DNA of 64,000 nucleotides from Nostoc sp. FACHB-973 (GCF_014698115.1 NZ_JACJSJ010000007.1:62001-126000), one strand, 5' to 3'; positions 1 to 8,284 are shown, counted from the first letter of the stretch. The notes: generated from the sequence alone by a model not told the origin. Program-made: numbers and translations.

Positions 1-3000
1 AACCTTGAGATGCACCTGTATCTGCATCAGGTCGGCTACTCCTTGGCGTATCCGTTGCCGAAGCAGATCCACTTTCAGGCGGTTTCATCGTCGTTTCCGG
101 GGTACTGCCTTCTGCCTGAGGCGGTTTCACCTCAGTATCGCTACCCCCAACTTTAGTTGAATAAGGCCCTTTAAGATACTCTGCCGGAATAGTACCTTTA
201 ATGAGGTACTCACCATCGCGTGTTGTGTTGTAGTATGCCAGCAACCTACGGCTAAGTTTGCTAGATTGTCCTTTACTGATACCCAGGGAAGCGACATAAT
301 CAGGAATACCTTGGGGACCGTTGGCAACAGCAGCATCGACATCTATATCTTTTTTAACAGTTGTAGCGATTTGAGAAATTTCATCCGTAATCATCTTGGA
401 AATCTGCTCAGGGGTTAATACCTCAACATTCTTGAGATTGCCTGATTCAATATCTGCTCGTAATTTTGGTAAATCGAGTTCGACTTCTGAACCGCCGTAT
501 GTCTTGGCAACACCACCACTTTCTGTCAGGAAGGAGGTGTAGGGACTGTCTCCTTTTGCGGGATCGCTACCATAAACGTGTTCTAGAGGAGTTGCTTTTC
601 CGTTAGGATTCGCCGGAATCAGGGAACCATCTTCAACAACATGAGATTTTGCTTTACCTTTGTGATTAACTAGGCTCGCAAAATCGTTATCCTGGCGAAT
701 AATGCGAACAACATCTTGATTTTTGTCTGTAGTTGCCGGATTTTGTTCTTGTTCACCTGGGGATTTCGTTGCAGGCGATTCTGTTGTTGTATCTTTAGGA
801 ACTCCTCCAACCTGAGCATCTGGTTCATCTACCTGCACACCACGTCCGGTGGATGTTTCGGCTTCGGGCGATCTTACCGTAGACTGAGGATCTGTGACTT
901 CAGTTTCAGGCGATCGCACCCCTGTATCAGGGCGCTGAACATTCGGCACATCCACATCAGGACTACCGATCGCCGGCGTATCAACTTTCCCACCAAACCC
1001 TGTCTTAATTCCATCTCCTACCGAAGAACCAAACCGCTCTCCAGCTTTGAATGTACTGGTTTGCATACCCTCAACACTGCGACCAAATTTACCAAGTCTA
1101 CCCAGATTAGCTGTAGAAATCTGCACAGCTCCACCGATCGCCGCACCAATGAGAACTGCTTCTAAAGTGATTGGTTCTCCTGTTGCTAAGTTGCCAAAAA
1201 TACCACCAGCAATATCAAAGGCGACATCAATACCAAACTTCAAGACAGATTGAGTCAGCCCTGCACCCAGTCTACCCGCTTGACCCAAGGCGTTACCTAA
1301 GACACCACCAGCACCACCCAAGGCACCACCGATCGCCCCAACCAAGGCTGCTTTACCCACACCATCCAGCAGGTTCTTGCCATCGATCGCGTTGTTGCCG
1401 ATCTGAATCACAGCACCAGCCACAGCCCCAACGATCGCCCCACCAACAACTGCACCGATGGCTCCTGCGGCTGCACCTGCTCCCAATGCCCCTGCTAAGG
1501 CACCCACTGCCCCAATCACTGCTGGGGCAACGATAATTGCAACAACAATTACAGCAATGACTAACAAAACCTTCAGCACTGTTTTCCAGCGCGGTTCTTC
1601 TTTATCTGCTGCTTCTTGGGCGTATTTTTGGATATCTGAGTCGAGATTTGGCTGTTTGTCTCCTTGTATTGAACCACGCAACCCTTCTTCCAAGTCAGTG
1701 ACACTCTTTTGGAAGTTAGCCTCCATGTTTTGGTTACTCTGGTCAAAAGCACTTTGAATTCCTTGCGCGACTTCACCAAAAGCTGTAACGGCTGTTTCGC
1801 TGGTAGTTGTGACTGTGGTTGTGAAGGCTTGCTGAATTTCATTGAAGGTGTCTGTAGCACCTTGATTGAGATTAGTTAAGGTAGTCTTGGCTTCTTGAGA
1901 AACACCAGCAGACTCTTCCAGCCCACTTTGGGCAATACCATTTACCGCCGTAACGGCTTGCTGTCCTCCTTGGGCAATACCTTGTTCTGATGCTGCAATC
2001 CCCTGTTCGGTTTGCTGTTGGACTTGAGCCACAGAGTTATCAAACTGCGCCAAAATTTCTGCTAAAGTGACACTCAACTCCTCTGGATTTGGCGCTGGCA
2101 TTCCCTGGAGTTGGGCTTGGGTATCTTGGATGGCAGTTTGCAGACTGGTAGCAGCTTGGTTGATGCCATCTTGGATGGAAGCGATCGCTTTTTGGGCATC
2201 CCGTTCAATTGCCGATACTTGCTCTTGACCGTAAACTGACAAGAGTTGTAATTGAGCAGTTTGCTGTTGGTCTAAAGTCTGTAATGTAGATTGCAGAGTT
2301 TGGTTAGCCGTTTGAGTCAACTGGGTTTGTGCATCTGCGAGTTGAGACAAAACTTGCTGTTCAACGGAGTTTAAATTGTCTAGAGTTTGTTGTTGCAGAG
2401 TTTGGAGTTGTTGGCGAGACTCATTAGCAATGTTATGGATTCCTTCAATATCCTTCGGTTTGCCTTGATCGACGCTATCAGCTTGTTTATTGCCTTCATC
2501 AACTAAACCGTTTTTGTATTGTTGTGCGACTTCTCTGGCTGCTTTTGCCCTGGCCTTGAGTCGGTTATCTGTAAGTGGCCCATCCCAGAAGTTATCATCT
2601 TTACCAGTAAGTTGAGCTTCCCATTCCGTGGCCTTTTGTTCACCAAAGGCGATCGCTTCGTCTCCGACTTTGGTGCCAGCAGCACGGTATTTCTCTTTTG
2701 CTTGGGTATAAAATTCCTCAATCTTAGCTAGCTGGCTGCTTTCACTTTCATCTACTTTCTGGAGAGACGTTGTATATTCTGTTGCAACTTTTTGACGTTC
2801 TGTGGCAGTTGTGGAGGAAGTTGTGGCTGCTGCTGCCTGATATTGTGCCTGAATTTGGGCTATGATCGCTTGTCCTTCACTTTGCACTTGCTCGCGCTGC
2901 TGGGCAATTTGGGCTGTAACAGTTGCTTTTTGTTGTTCAACTGCGGCCATTACAGAGGCTTTAGCATTTTCAGTTGAACCTTGGATACGCGCCTCAATTC

Positions 3001-4948
3001 CTTGCCCCAACTGAGTAATTGTCTGCACTCGCAAAGCCGCTTCAGCCAAAAAGCTATTTGTGATATTCATCGCCTCAGCTTTTTGCTGTTCTCCTTCGGC
3101 TGTCTCTTCCTGTTCAGGAGGTGCAAAATTAACTCCTGTTGCTGCTAATTGGGAAGTTTGAGCATTTAGAGCATTTTGCTGGGCTTGTGCTGCCACAACT
3201 GCTGTTTTGGCTTGTTCTTTCTCTGCCACAGTTTCCGGGGTGACGGCTTGCGCCATGCTTTCGGGATTTGGGTTATTAACCTGTGGAGGTAATTTTTCTA
3301 ACCCTTCACCCTTGACAGCAGCAGCTTGTTGTGCATTTTCTCCACCTTGAGTTGCTTTCGTTTCCGGATTGACAGCTTTACCAGCCTCAGCTGCTCCTAC
3401 CGCTTGCGATTCAGGTGCCTTTTCTTTGTTTTCGACATCTTTCTTTTGGGAACTGACAGCTTCAGCGATGCCTGCTTGAGCTACCTGTGATTCGGGTAAC
3501 TTTTCTTTGCCTTCACCCTTGACATCACCACCTTTATCTGCGGTGTTTTCCGGGCTGGCAGCCTTAGCCTGTGACTCGACATCATCTTTAGGCTTGTCTG
3601 CTTGAGTTTCAACTGCTGGTGAAGATTCATCTTGGGGTGCAGCCATTTCAACGGAATCGCTTTCCGCCTTTTTTTGAGACTCAGGTTGTGTTTCGGGGTT
3701 TTCGTCCGGTGGTGGTTCTGTTGTTCCGGCCGCAACGGGAGATTGAACGCCGAGACTTGCTTGTGTTGCGCGATTGTTATCAAGTTTCTGACGTATATCA
3801 TTCTCAACTTCAGTAGCATTCTGCTCTGTGGTTAGTTGAGAAACTTGAGTATTTACATCAGGAGCAAGTTGGATGGTGCGGTCGGGAAGTTCTTTAGCTT
3901 GTAAAACATCCTCTTCCTGCCCACATTCTGAGCAACAAAGCCGCTGAATATCTATATCTGCTGTTGCCGATGGGTCTGTTTGCCGCCCAATAGTCTGGCC
4001 ATTTTGTTGGACAACGTGAGTTAATTCATGAGCAAGTAATTCCTTGCCTTGATAACTCCCCGGATTGTATTCTCCTTGACGAAAGAAAATATCCTGTCCT
4101 GTGGTGAAAGCACGAGCTTGGATAGTTTGGTTGAGTTCGTGAGAGCGGCTATCTGTGTGGATTTTGACGCCGTTGAAGTCAGCGCCAAAGGCTTCTTCCA
4201 TTGGTTGGCGGATATCCTTTGAGAGTGGCTGCCCATTTTGGCGTGCCTGTTGGATGGAAGTTTCGAGGCCAGATGTGCTTACCACACGACCACCCTGGCG
4301 CTGTACCAGAGGAATGGCAGAACCAACTAGAAATTTCCTTTGTAATTCAGTCTCTGGCAAAGCCTCGCGTTGGATAAACTGCTGATTTCGAGGCTGACTT
4401 ATTTTCTGCATCACCTGGCGTGCTACTGTATCAGCTTGCTGTTCGTAAATGTCTCCTGGCTGATTAATTGTGAGTTTTGTCTGCACGCGCAGTGACATTC
4501 GACTAATGTCGTGGGTGAGTGGTTCGTTTAGGGGTTGCTCCTGAGTAACTGCTTGGCCAGAAGAATCAAGAGGCTTCGTTTGTAATTCTTCTTCCTTTAA
4601 TTCCTGAGATTGAAATTCTGCCCCCGTCCGTTCCTCTTCTTCTTCTGGCAGTTCTTCCCGTTGCACAAGTTGGTGATTTTCAGGCTCATTCATCCCCTGC
4701 ATCACCTGTGGTGCTACGGTCTCAACTTCTTGTTCCTCAACATCTTCCGGCTGATTAACTGTGAGTTTTGTTTGTGGGTGTAGCGATATTCGACTAATGT
4801 CGTGTGTTAGAGGTTTGTTGAGGGATGGCAAATCGGCAGTTGTTTGACCAGAGGAGTTTACACCAAAACCGCGCTTCGGTTGTCTGAGTTTAGGTATTGA
4901 GAAGGAACTACTGCTAGCTTTTTTGGGCTTGGCTACGCGTTCTCTCAT
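1..4948 (-). CDS. Giant DUF4157 (eCIS-associated) protein with C-terminal ADP-ribosyltransferase-like segment, partial
   Basis: The frame is open from the ATG at 4948 to the left edge (1649 codons, 3' end missing), and I checked that it holds at several points. The start is set by an AGGAGA box 8 nt upstream and by alignment with the two paralogues. In order: a Gln/Glu-rich N-terminus with LQ-K-PL motifs; a DUF4157 core ending in HELTH (H307-H311), a zinc-metallopeptidase-like motif; a long Ala/Gln/Glu-rich region (about 380-1110) likely to form coiled coils; a strongly hydrophobic, Gly/Ala-rich stretch (about 1120-1220) that could span or insert into a membrane; a linker; then a segment (about 1410-1595) with R1415/R1418, SPYTS at 1468-1472 and E1580 in GEYLIKG, spaced as in R-S-E class ADP-ribosyltransferases. 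DUF4157 proteins are known as cargo or accessory proteins of eCIS. The toxin role is inferred; another ART-fold or non-enzymatic role is possible. Confidence 0.8.
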   Translation of the reverse strand, partial: MRERVAKPKKASSSSFSIPKLRQPKRGFGVNSSGQTTADLPSLNKPLTHDISRISLHPQTKLTVNQPEDVEEQEVETVAPQVMQGMNEPENHQLVQREELPEEEEERTGAEFQSQELKEEELQTKPLDSSGQAVTQEQPLNEPLTHDISRMSLRVQTKLTINQPGDIYEQQADTVARQVMQKISQPRNQQFIQREALPETELQRKFLVGSAIPLVQRQGGRVVSTSGLETSIQQARQNGQPLSKDIRQPMEEAFGADFNGVKIHTDSRSHELNQTIQARAFTTGQDIFFRQGEYNPGSYQGKELLAHELTHVVQQNGQTIGRQTDPSATADIDIQRLCCSECGQEEDVLQAKELPDRTIQLAPDVNTQVSQLTTEQNATEVENDIRQKLDNNRATQASLGVQSPVAAGTTEPPPDENPETQPESQKKAESDSVEMAAPQDESSPAVETQADKPKDDVESQAKAASPENTADKGGDVKGEGKEKLPESQVAQAGIAEAVSSQKKDVENKEKAPESQAVGAAEAGKAVNPETKATQGGENAQQAAAVKGEGLEKLPPQVNNPNPESMAQAVTPETVAEKEQAKTAVVAAQAQQNALNAQTSQLAATGVNFAPPEQEETAEGEQQKAEAMNITNSFLAEAALRVQTITQLGQGIEARIQGSTENAKASVMAAVEQQKATVTAQIAQQREQVQSEGQAIIAQIQAQYQAAAATTSSTTATERQKVATEYTTSLQKVDESESSQLAKIEEFYTQAKEKYRAAGTKVGDEAIAFGEQKATEWEAQLTGKDDNFWDGPLTDNRLKARAKAAREVAQQYKNGLVDEGNKQADSVDQGKPKDIEGIHNIANESRQQLQTLQQQTLDNLNSVEQQVLSQLADAQTQLTQTANQTLQSTLQTLDQQQTAQLQLLSVYGQEQVSAIERDAQKAIASIQDGINQAATSLQTAIQDTQAQLQGMPAPNPEELSVTLAEILAQFDNSVAQVQQQTEQGIAASEQGIAQGGQQAVTAVNGIAQSGLEESAGVSQEAKTTLTNLNQGATDTFNEIQQAFTTTVTTTSETAVTAFGEVAQGIQSAFDQSNQNMEANFQKSVTDLEEGLRGSIQGDKQPNLDSDIQKYAQEAADKEEPRWKTVLKVLLVIAVIVVAIIVAPAVIGAVGALAGALGAGAAAGAIGAVVGGAIVGAVAGAVIQIGNNAIDGKNLLDGVGKAALVGAIGGALGGAGGVLGNALGQAGRLGAGLTQSVLKFGIDVAFDIAGGIFGNLATGEPITLEAVLIGAAIGGAVQISTANLGRLGKFGRSVEGMQTSTFKAGERFGSSVGDGIKTGFGGKVDTPAIGSPDVDVPNVQRPDTGVRSPETEVTDPQSTVRSPEAETSTGRGVQVDEPDAQVGGVPKDTTTESPATKSPGEQEQNPATTDKNQDVVRIIRQDNDFASLVNHKGKAKSHVVEDGSLIPANPNGKATPLEHVYGSDPAKGDSPYTSFLTESGGVAKTYGGSEVELDLPKLRADIESGNLKNVEVLTPEQISKMITDEISQIATTVKKDIDVDAAVANGPQGIPDYVASLGISKGQSSKLSRRLLAYYNTTRDGEYLIKGTIPAEYLKGPYSTKVGGSDTEVKPPQAEGSTPETTMKPPESGSASATDTPRSSRPDADTGASQG

Positions 4949-5060
4949 TTGCTTCTCCTGATGCCCGCCGAGCAGTAGGGTGGATGATGATTTTACTCAT
5001 ACAGGTATCTAGAGTAGGGCGATCGCACTTCCCCCACAATTAATCAAAAGTCTAAAATCA
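4949..5060 (-). promoter_or_regulatory. Conserved upstream block of DUF4157 gene 1
   Basis: The region directly upstream of the 1649-aa gene shares a recognisable block with the regions upstream of the other two DUF4157 genes: a CTGATGCCC box near the start codon, GTATCTAG, then a GCGATCGCACTT palindrome. The same order and spacing in all three suggests a shared promoter and 5' UTR. Only the similarity is seen; no transcription start can be assigned. Confidence 0.45.
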
Positions 5061-5093
5061 ATGCAAAATCAAGTTGCTTTTTCTCTTTTAGAA

Positions 5094-6437
5094 TTATCCC
5101 ATCCTCCCACGCCCGTGTGCGTGGGTTATACGAATGTGGTGGATTCCATTTTCCTGGGTGCAATTGTAAATTATTTGTCCATATAATCTGTTGTTGTTTT
5201 CAAATCCATCGCCCAGTAGCATAAATTGCTGTTCACCTTCTTGGATCTCGTTGTACCTGTGTTGAATAATTGTTTTAAGCTGTTGTGCTGTGTAATCGTG
5301 GGCTTGCGCTCTTGGACCAAAGGTGAATACTGCTTGATGAGCGTCTTCTTCCGTTATGCGCTGTATTGCCGGTTTGACTTGCTTACTAATTTCCATCGTT
5401 GGCGGTGATGAGGTGTCTGTAAGCTGCGATGATCGCTGCACCGCCTCCCCATTCTGCTGCACAACATGAGTCAACTCATGCGCCAACAACTCCTGTCCGC
5501 CCCGACTCCCAGGATTATATTCCCCCTGCCGAAAGAACACATCCTGTCCCGTCGTGAAAGCACGCGCCTGAATTGACTGATTCAACTCATCTGATTGACC
5601 ATCAGTGTGAACCTTCACCCCACTGAAATCTGCGCCAAACGCCTGTTCCATCGGTTCGCGGATGTTGTCTGCCATCGGCTGTCCACTACCCCTTGCTTGG
5701 TTAATGGACGCTTCCAAATCTGGGTTAGCAGCCATCCCACCTTTAGCCTGACGCTGCACCATCGGCTTCATCTGTAATTCTTCCTCTTCCTCTGGCAGAG
5801 ACTCTCGTTGTAGCGTGGTAGTGTCGAGAGATTTCATTTGTAATTCTTCTTCTTCCTCTTCCTGTGGCAGAGACTCTCGCTGTAGCGTGCTAGTGTCGAG
5901 AGATTTCATTTGTAATTCTTCTTCTTCCTCTTCCTGTGGCAGAGACTCTCGCTGTAGTGTGCTAGTGTCGAGAGATTTCATTTGTAATTCTTCTTCTTCC
6001 TCTTCCTCTGGCAGAGACTCTCGTTGTAGTGTGCTGTTGTCGAGAGATTTCATTTGTAATTCTTCTTCTATTTCTTCCCGTTGCACCACAGGCGTGATAG
6101 AACTTGCCAGAGGTTTCATTTGTAATTCTTCCTCTTGGGGCATTTGTTCACGCTGGATAGACGGACGATTTCCAAGTTGTTCCAATCTTCCCACGACCTG
6201 CTGCGCCATTGCATCAGCTTGTTGCTCGTAAATATCTCCTGGCTGATTAACCGTGAGTTTGGTTTGGGGACGGTGCAGTGGTATTCGACTAATGTCGTGT
6301 CCTAGAGGTGTATTTAGCGCTGCTTGGGATGAAGCACCAGAGGACTGTGAACCAAAACCGCGCGTTGGCTGTCTGAGTGCAGGTATTGAGAAGGAATCTG
6401 TGGTAGTTTTTTTGGGCTGAATGATGCGTTCTTTCAT
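5094..6437 (-). CDS. DUF4157 eCIS-associated protein, 447 aa, short C-terminal module
   Basis: I place the start at 6437 (MKERIIQ), because this matches the MRERVAK start of the neighbouring paralogue; upstream in-frame codons have no Shine-Dalgarno support. The protein has a Ser/Gln-rich N-terminus, acidic repeats (LQMKSLD..TLQRESLP followed by 5-7 Glu, about residues 100-220), then the DUF4157 core with HELTH at residues 320-324. It ends in a unique C-terminal part of about 90 aa with a His-rich end (HIRITHAHGRG). No secretion signal is visible. DUF4157 proteins are typically loaded into, or encoded beside, extracellular contractile injection systems, and the structural genes lie divergently 5.4 kb away. 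The C-terminal part is the likely effector or adaptor module but matches nothing I recognise. Confidence 0.82.
   Translation of the reverse strand: MKERIIQPKKTTTDSFSIPALRQPTRGFGSQSSGASSQAALNTPLGHDISRIPLHRPQTKLTVNQPGDIYEQQADAMAQQVVGRLEQLGNRPSIQREQMPQEEELQMKPLASSITPVVQREEIEEELQMKSLDNSTLQRESLPEEEEEEELQMKSLDTSTLQRESLPQEEEEEELQMKSLDTSTLQRESLPQEEEEEELQMKSLDTTTLQRESLPEEEEELQMKPMVQRQAKGGMAANPDLEASINQARGSGQPMADNIREPMEQAFGADFSGVKVHTDGQSDELNQSIQARAFTTGQDVFFRQGEYNPGSRGGQELLAHELTHVVQQNGEAVQRSSQLTDTSSPPTMEISKQVKPAIQRITEEDAHQAVFTFGPRAQAHDYTAQQLKTIIQHRYNEIQEGEQQFMLLGDGFENNNRLYGQIIYNCTQENGIHHIRITHAHGRGRMG
5774..6080 (-). repeat. Tandem acidic coding repeats (LQMKSLD...RESLP-Glu tract)
   Basis: Within the 447-aa DUF4157 gene a unit of about 69-75 bp recurs four to five times. 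Each encodes an LQMKSLD..TLQRESLP block followed by a run of Glu codons that varies in length between copies, as expected from slippage. The 960-aa paralogue carries the same array. Confidence 0.85.
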
Positions 6438-6560
6438 TTTTTTTCTGATGCCCAAGCAGTAGGTAGATGAATATTTTGCTGATACTAATATCTAGTTTAG
6501 TGCGATCGCACTTGTAATACAACTTATCAAAAGTCTACAGTCAATGCCAAATGCAGTTCC
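6438..6560 (-). promoter_or_regulatory. Conserved upstream block of DUF4157 gene 2
   Basis: Nearly identical to the block upstream of the 960-aa gene: CTGATGCCCAA, then ATATTTTGCTGATAC, AATATCTAGTTTAGTGCGAT and the HIP1-containing palindrome. Probably a promoter and 5' UTR duplicated together with the coding region. Confidence 0.45.
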
Positions 6561-6646
6561 TTTTTCTGCTTAAGGGCGACAATTAAGTTGCGCTTTACTC
6601 ACAAATTTAGGAATATGTAAAAATATCAGGTAAATCTGCACAAAAG

Positions 6647-6957
6647 ATGCACGTAATCAGCAAAGTGAAGTTGCGGGAATTCTGGGTTCAACACGCTGAT
6701 TCTGAAGATGCTCTCAATGACTGGTATGAGTTTGCTTCTAAAGCTCAGTGGTCTAATTTATTAGATGTTCAAAAAAGGTATCCCAAGGCAAAAGCGGTTG
6801 GTAACTTTACTGTGTTCAACATCAAAGGTAATAACTATAGCGTTTCCCGACAAACGTGAGGTACACCTGTAGGGGCACGGCACTGCCGTGCCCCTACACC
6901 TGGCGATATAATGTTGTACCGCATCTGAATGGGAACCGCTATATCGTTTGATTGTAG
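6647..6957 (+). pseudogene. higB: higB-like toxin gene 1, split by a MITE and 3'-deleted
   Basis: The start encodes a HigB-family (mRNA interferase type) toxin: MHVISKVKLREFW..., then VGNFTVFNIKGNNY. Directly after GNNY a 104-bp element (6838-6941) is inserted and creates an early stop. Beyond it the frame resumes as R-L-I-V-D, the expected HigB continuation, so removing the element with one TA copy restores NNYRLIVD. The rest of the toxin is then lost: sequence from 6958 on reads as the middle of a HigA antitoxin, which points to a second, deletion event. The 70-aa product would lack the C-terminal strand and helix and is probably inactive. Confidence 0.8.
6838..6941. mobile_element. MITE-like element, family A (104 bp), in higB1
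   Basis: The ends are inverted (TAGCGTTTCCC on the left, GGGAACCGCTA on the right) and flanked by a TA duplication (6836-6837 and 6942-6943). The centre is a perfect hairpin, AGGGGCACGGCA-CTGCCGTGCCCCT. It has no coding capacity. TA target duplication is typical of MITEs moved by IS630/Tc1-type transposases. A close copy lies at 8107-8209 and a diverged one at 30504-30595. Confidence 0.85.
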
Positions 6958-7242
6958 ACTGAAACGACACTTTTCGAGTTGTTGGTTCTTCTGATTGAGA
7001 ATTACGAAACTGAACATTATCCGATGAGTAAGCCTACAATTGTGGCTACTTTAGAGTCATTAATGCACGAGTTTAAGGTGAAGCCAGATACTTTAGTCGA
7101 GGTTATTGGCTCTGTTGAGCAAGTCAGAGAGATAATTAATGGTGAAAGGGAAATTAGCAAATCTCAAGCAGAGTCTCTAGCCAAGTTTTTTAATAATTTG
7201 AATTGTGAACTTTCACTGACGGCTAAAGACTTTGCTAAGTAA
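6958..7242 (+). pseudogene. higA: higA-like antitoxin 1, N-terminally truncated
   Basis: The reading frame resembles HigA antitoxins: ETTLFELLVLLIENYETEHYP, then a helix-turn-helix part ending NGEREISKSQAESLAKFF. The usual first 35-45 residues are missing, because the frame opens directly after higB remnants with a stop codon at 6955-6957. An internal ATG at 7024 (MSKPTIVATLE...) could still give a 72-aa HTH-only protein. Whether it binds DNA is unknown. The module as a whole is judged dead, since its toxin is split and truncated. Confidence 0.65.
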
Positions 7243-7305
7243 TAATATGCCAACAAATCTTTTAAAGTTGTTGTGTAAGACAGAAAAGATTAATTTTTGC
7301 TCTTC

Positions 7306-7452
7306 GATGCATCAAAGGTGCAGGTCAATGCATCAAAGGTACAAGTCAATGCAACAAAGGTGCAGGTTGATGCAACAAAGGTGCAGGTTGATGCATCAAA
7401 GGTACAAGTCGATGCATCAAAGGTGCAGGTCGATGCAACAAAGGTGCAGGTC
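7306..7452 (+). repeat. Seven tandem 21-bp repeats
   Basis: Seven contiguous 21-bp units follow the pattern GATGCATCAAAGGTGCAGGTC, with small substitutions (T/A at position 7, G/A at positions 1, 15 and 18). As 21 is a multiple of three, the plus strand encodes a heptapeptide (D/N-A-S/T-K-V-Q-V) repeated seven times, in a short open frame with no clear ribosome binding site. The minus strand is open across it too. It lies between the two HigBA remnants. Confidence 0.9.
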
Positions 7453-7512
7453 AAAAGATTTGTGTGTACACCCTTGCCTCTCATACTGGGTAACTCCGCT
7501 ATTCGACTGTTG

Positions 7513-7896
7513 TTACAAAATCAGCGATCGCACTTTAAAGCTTTCTTGAGAATTAAGGTTACGTTTGCCATTCAATATATCTAAAATTGTTTGTTCTCCA
7601 TCGAATATTCCTAATAAATCCTGAACTTTTAGATCGTAGTCTTTCATTAAAGTTTGTAATAATTCTTCATCAGTTAATTCAGGAAATCGTTCATTTTTTT
7701 CTTCATAGTCATAGATTAATATCCCTAATACTCTTAGATAATCTCGATCGTCTTGATTAAGATTTTTATTATCTATTATTGAGTTTATTCTTTGTTGAGT
7801 TGCTACTAATTCAGCGTCATTGGTAATAGGACGGGGTGGAAATTCTGCCATTAAATTCAGGTAATAAGGGCTAGGAGTTGTTAAACCAGTTGTCAT
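7513..7896 (-). CDS. higA: HigA-family antitoxin 2, C-terminus altered
   Basis: The start is ATG 7896, preceded by AAGGAGG about 9 nt upstream, and it overlaps the end of higB2 by 26 nt, as in coupled higBA operons. The 127-aa product carries the family pattern: an N-terminal helical region with DAELVATQQRI and DQDDRDYLRVLGILIYDYE, then DEELLQTLMKDYDLKVQDLLGIF and NGKRNL, which is the HTH region. The last residues (SQESFKVRSLIL) do not look like the usual ending and stop beside a HIP1 site, so the 3' end has probably been replaced. With its toxin interrupted, this is either a solitary antitoxin or decaying. Confidence 0.68.
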   Translation of the reverse strand: MTTGLTTPSPYYLNLMAEFPPRPITNDAELVATQQRINSIIDNKNLNQDDRDYLRVLGILIYDYEEKNERFPELTDEELLQTLMKDYDLKVQDLLGIFDGEQTILDILNGKRNLNSQESFKVRSLIL

Positions 7897-8284
7897 TTTT
7901 CCATTCCTCCTTATCATAGTCTGCGTGGGTTAAAACGGCACGAATAAAAATCATTTGTGCTTGATAGTCAATGTAAGTAATTAAGCGATAATTATTGCCA
8001 CCAATATTAAAAACAGTGAAGTTCTTAACCACATCAGCCGAGGGAAACAGTTGACGCAATTGAGCAAAGTTCTCAACAGAGGATTTACTGATTCTGTCAT
8101 ACCATATAGCGCTTCCTGGCCTAATAAGGTACACCTGTAGGGGCACGGCACTGCCGTGCCCCTACACCTCGTGATATCATGTTGTACCCCATCTGAATGG
8201 GAACCGCTATAATAATAAGCTATCTCTAGCCGTTGAGTGCTTTTCCCAAAATTCTCGCAAAGTCCTCCGGCTAATCACCCGCAT
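7871..8284 (-). pseudogene. higB: higB-like toxin gene 2, split by a MITE
   Basis: The minus strand from ATG 8284 reads MRVISRRTLREFWEKHSTAR then DSLLL, and is cut by a 103-bp element at 8107-8209. The frame continues as WYDRISKSSVENF...GGNNYRLI...RAVLTHADYDKEEWK, which is a complete HigB C-terminus. Removing the element with one TA copy gives SLLLWYDR in perfect frame, so the ancestral gene was intact. The part downstream of the element could be made only from a fortuitous start inside it and would lack the first quarter of the toxin. higA2 follows with a 26-nt overlap. Confidence 0.85.
8107..8209. mobile_element. MITE-like element, family A (103 bp), in higB2
   Basis: Same ends, same central hairpin and nearly the same interior as the copy at 6838-6941. 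It is flanked by a TA duplication (8105-8106 and 8210-8211). Its orientation relative to the interrupted toxin gene is opposite to that of the first copy. Confidence 0.85.

Noticed and set aside
716-1757. Open frames on the plus strand opposite the giant DUF4157 gene
   Set aside because: They lie antisense to a continuous minus-strand frame whose translation makes sense throughout; their own products are low-complexity and lack ribosome binding sites.
5815-6231. Plus-strand frame with repeated SRDFICNSSSSSS units
   Set aside because: It is the antisense reading of the acidic repeats in the 447-aa DUF4157 gene.
7306-7452. CRISPR array
   Set aside because: The 21-bp repeats are directly adjacent without spacers, so this is a simple tandem repeat.
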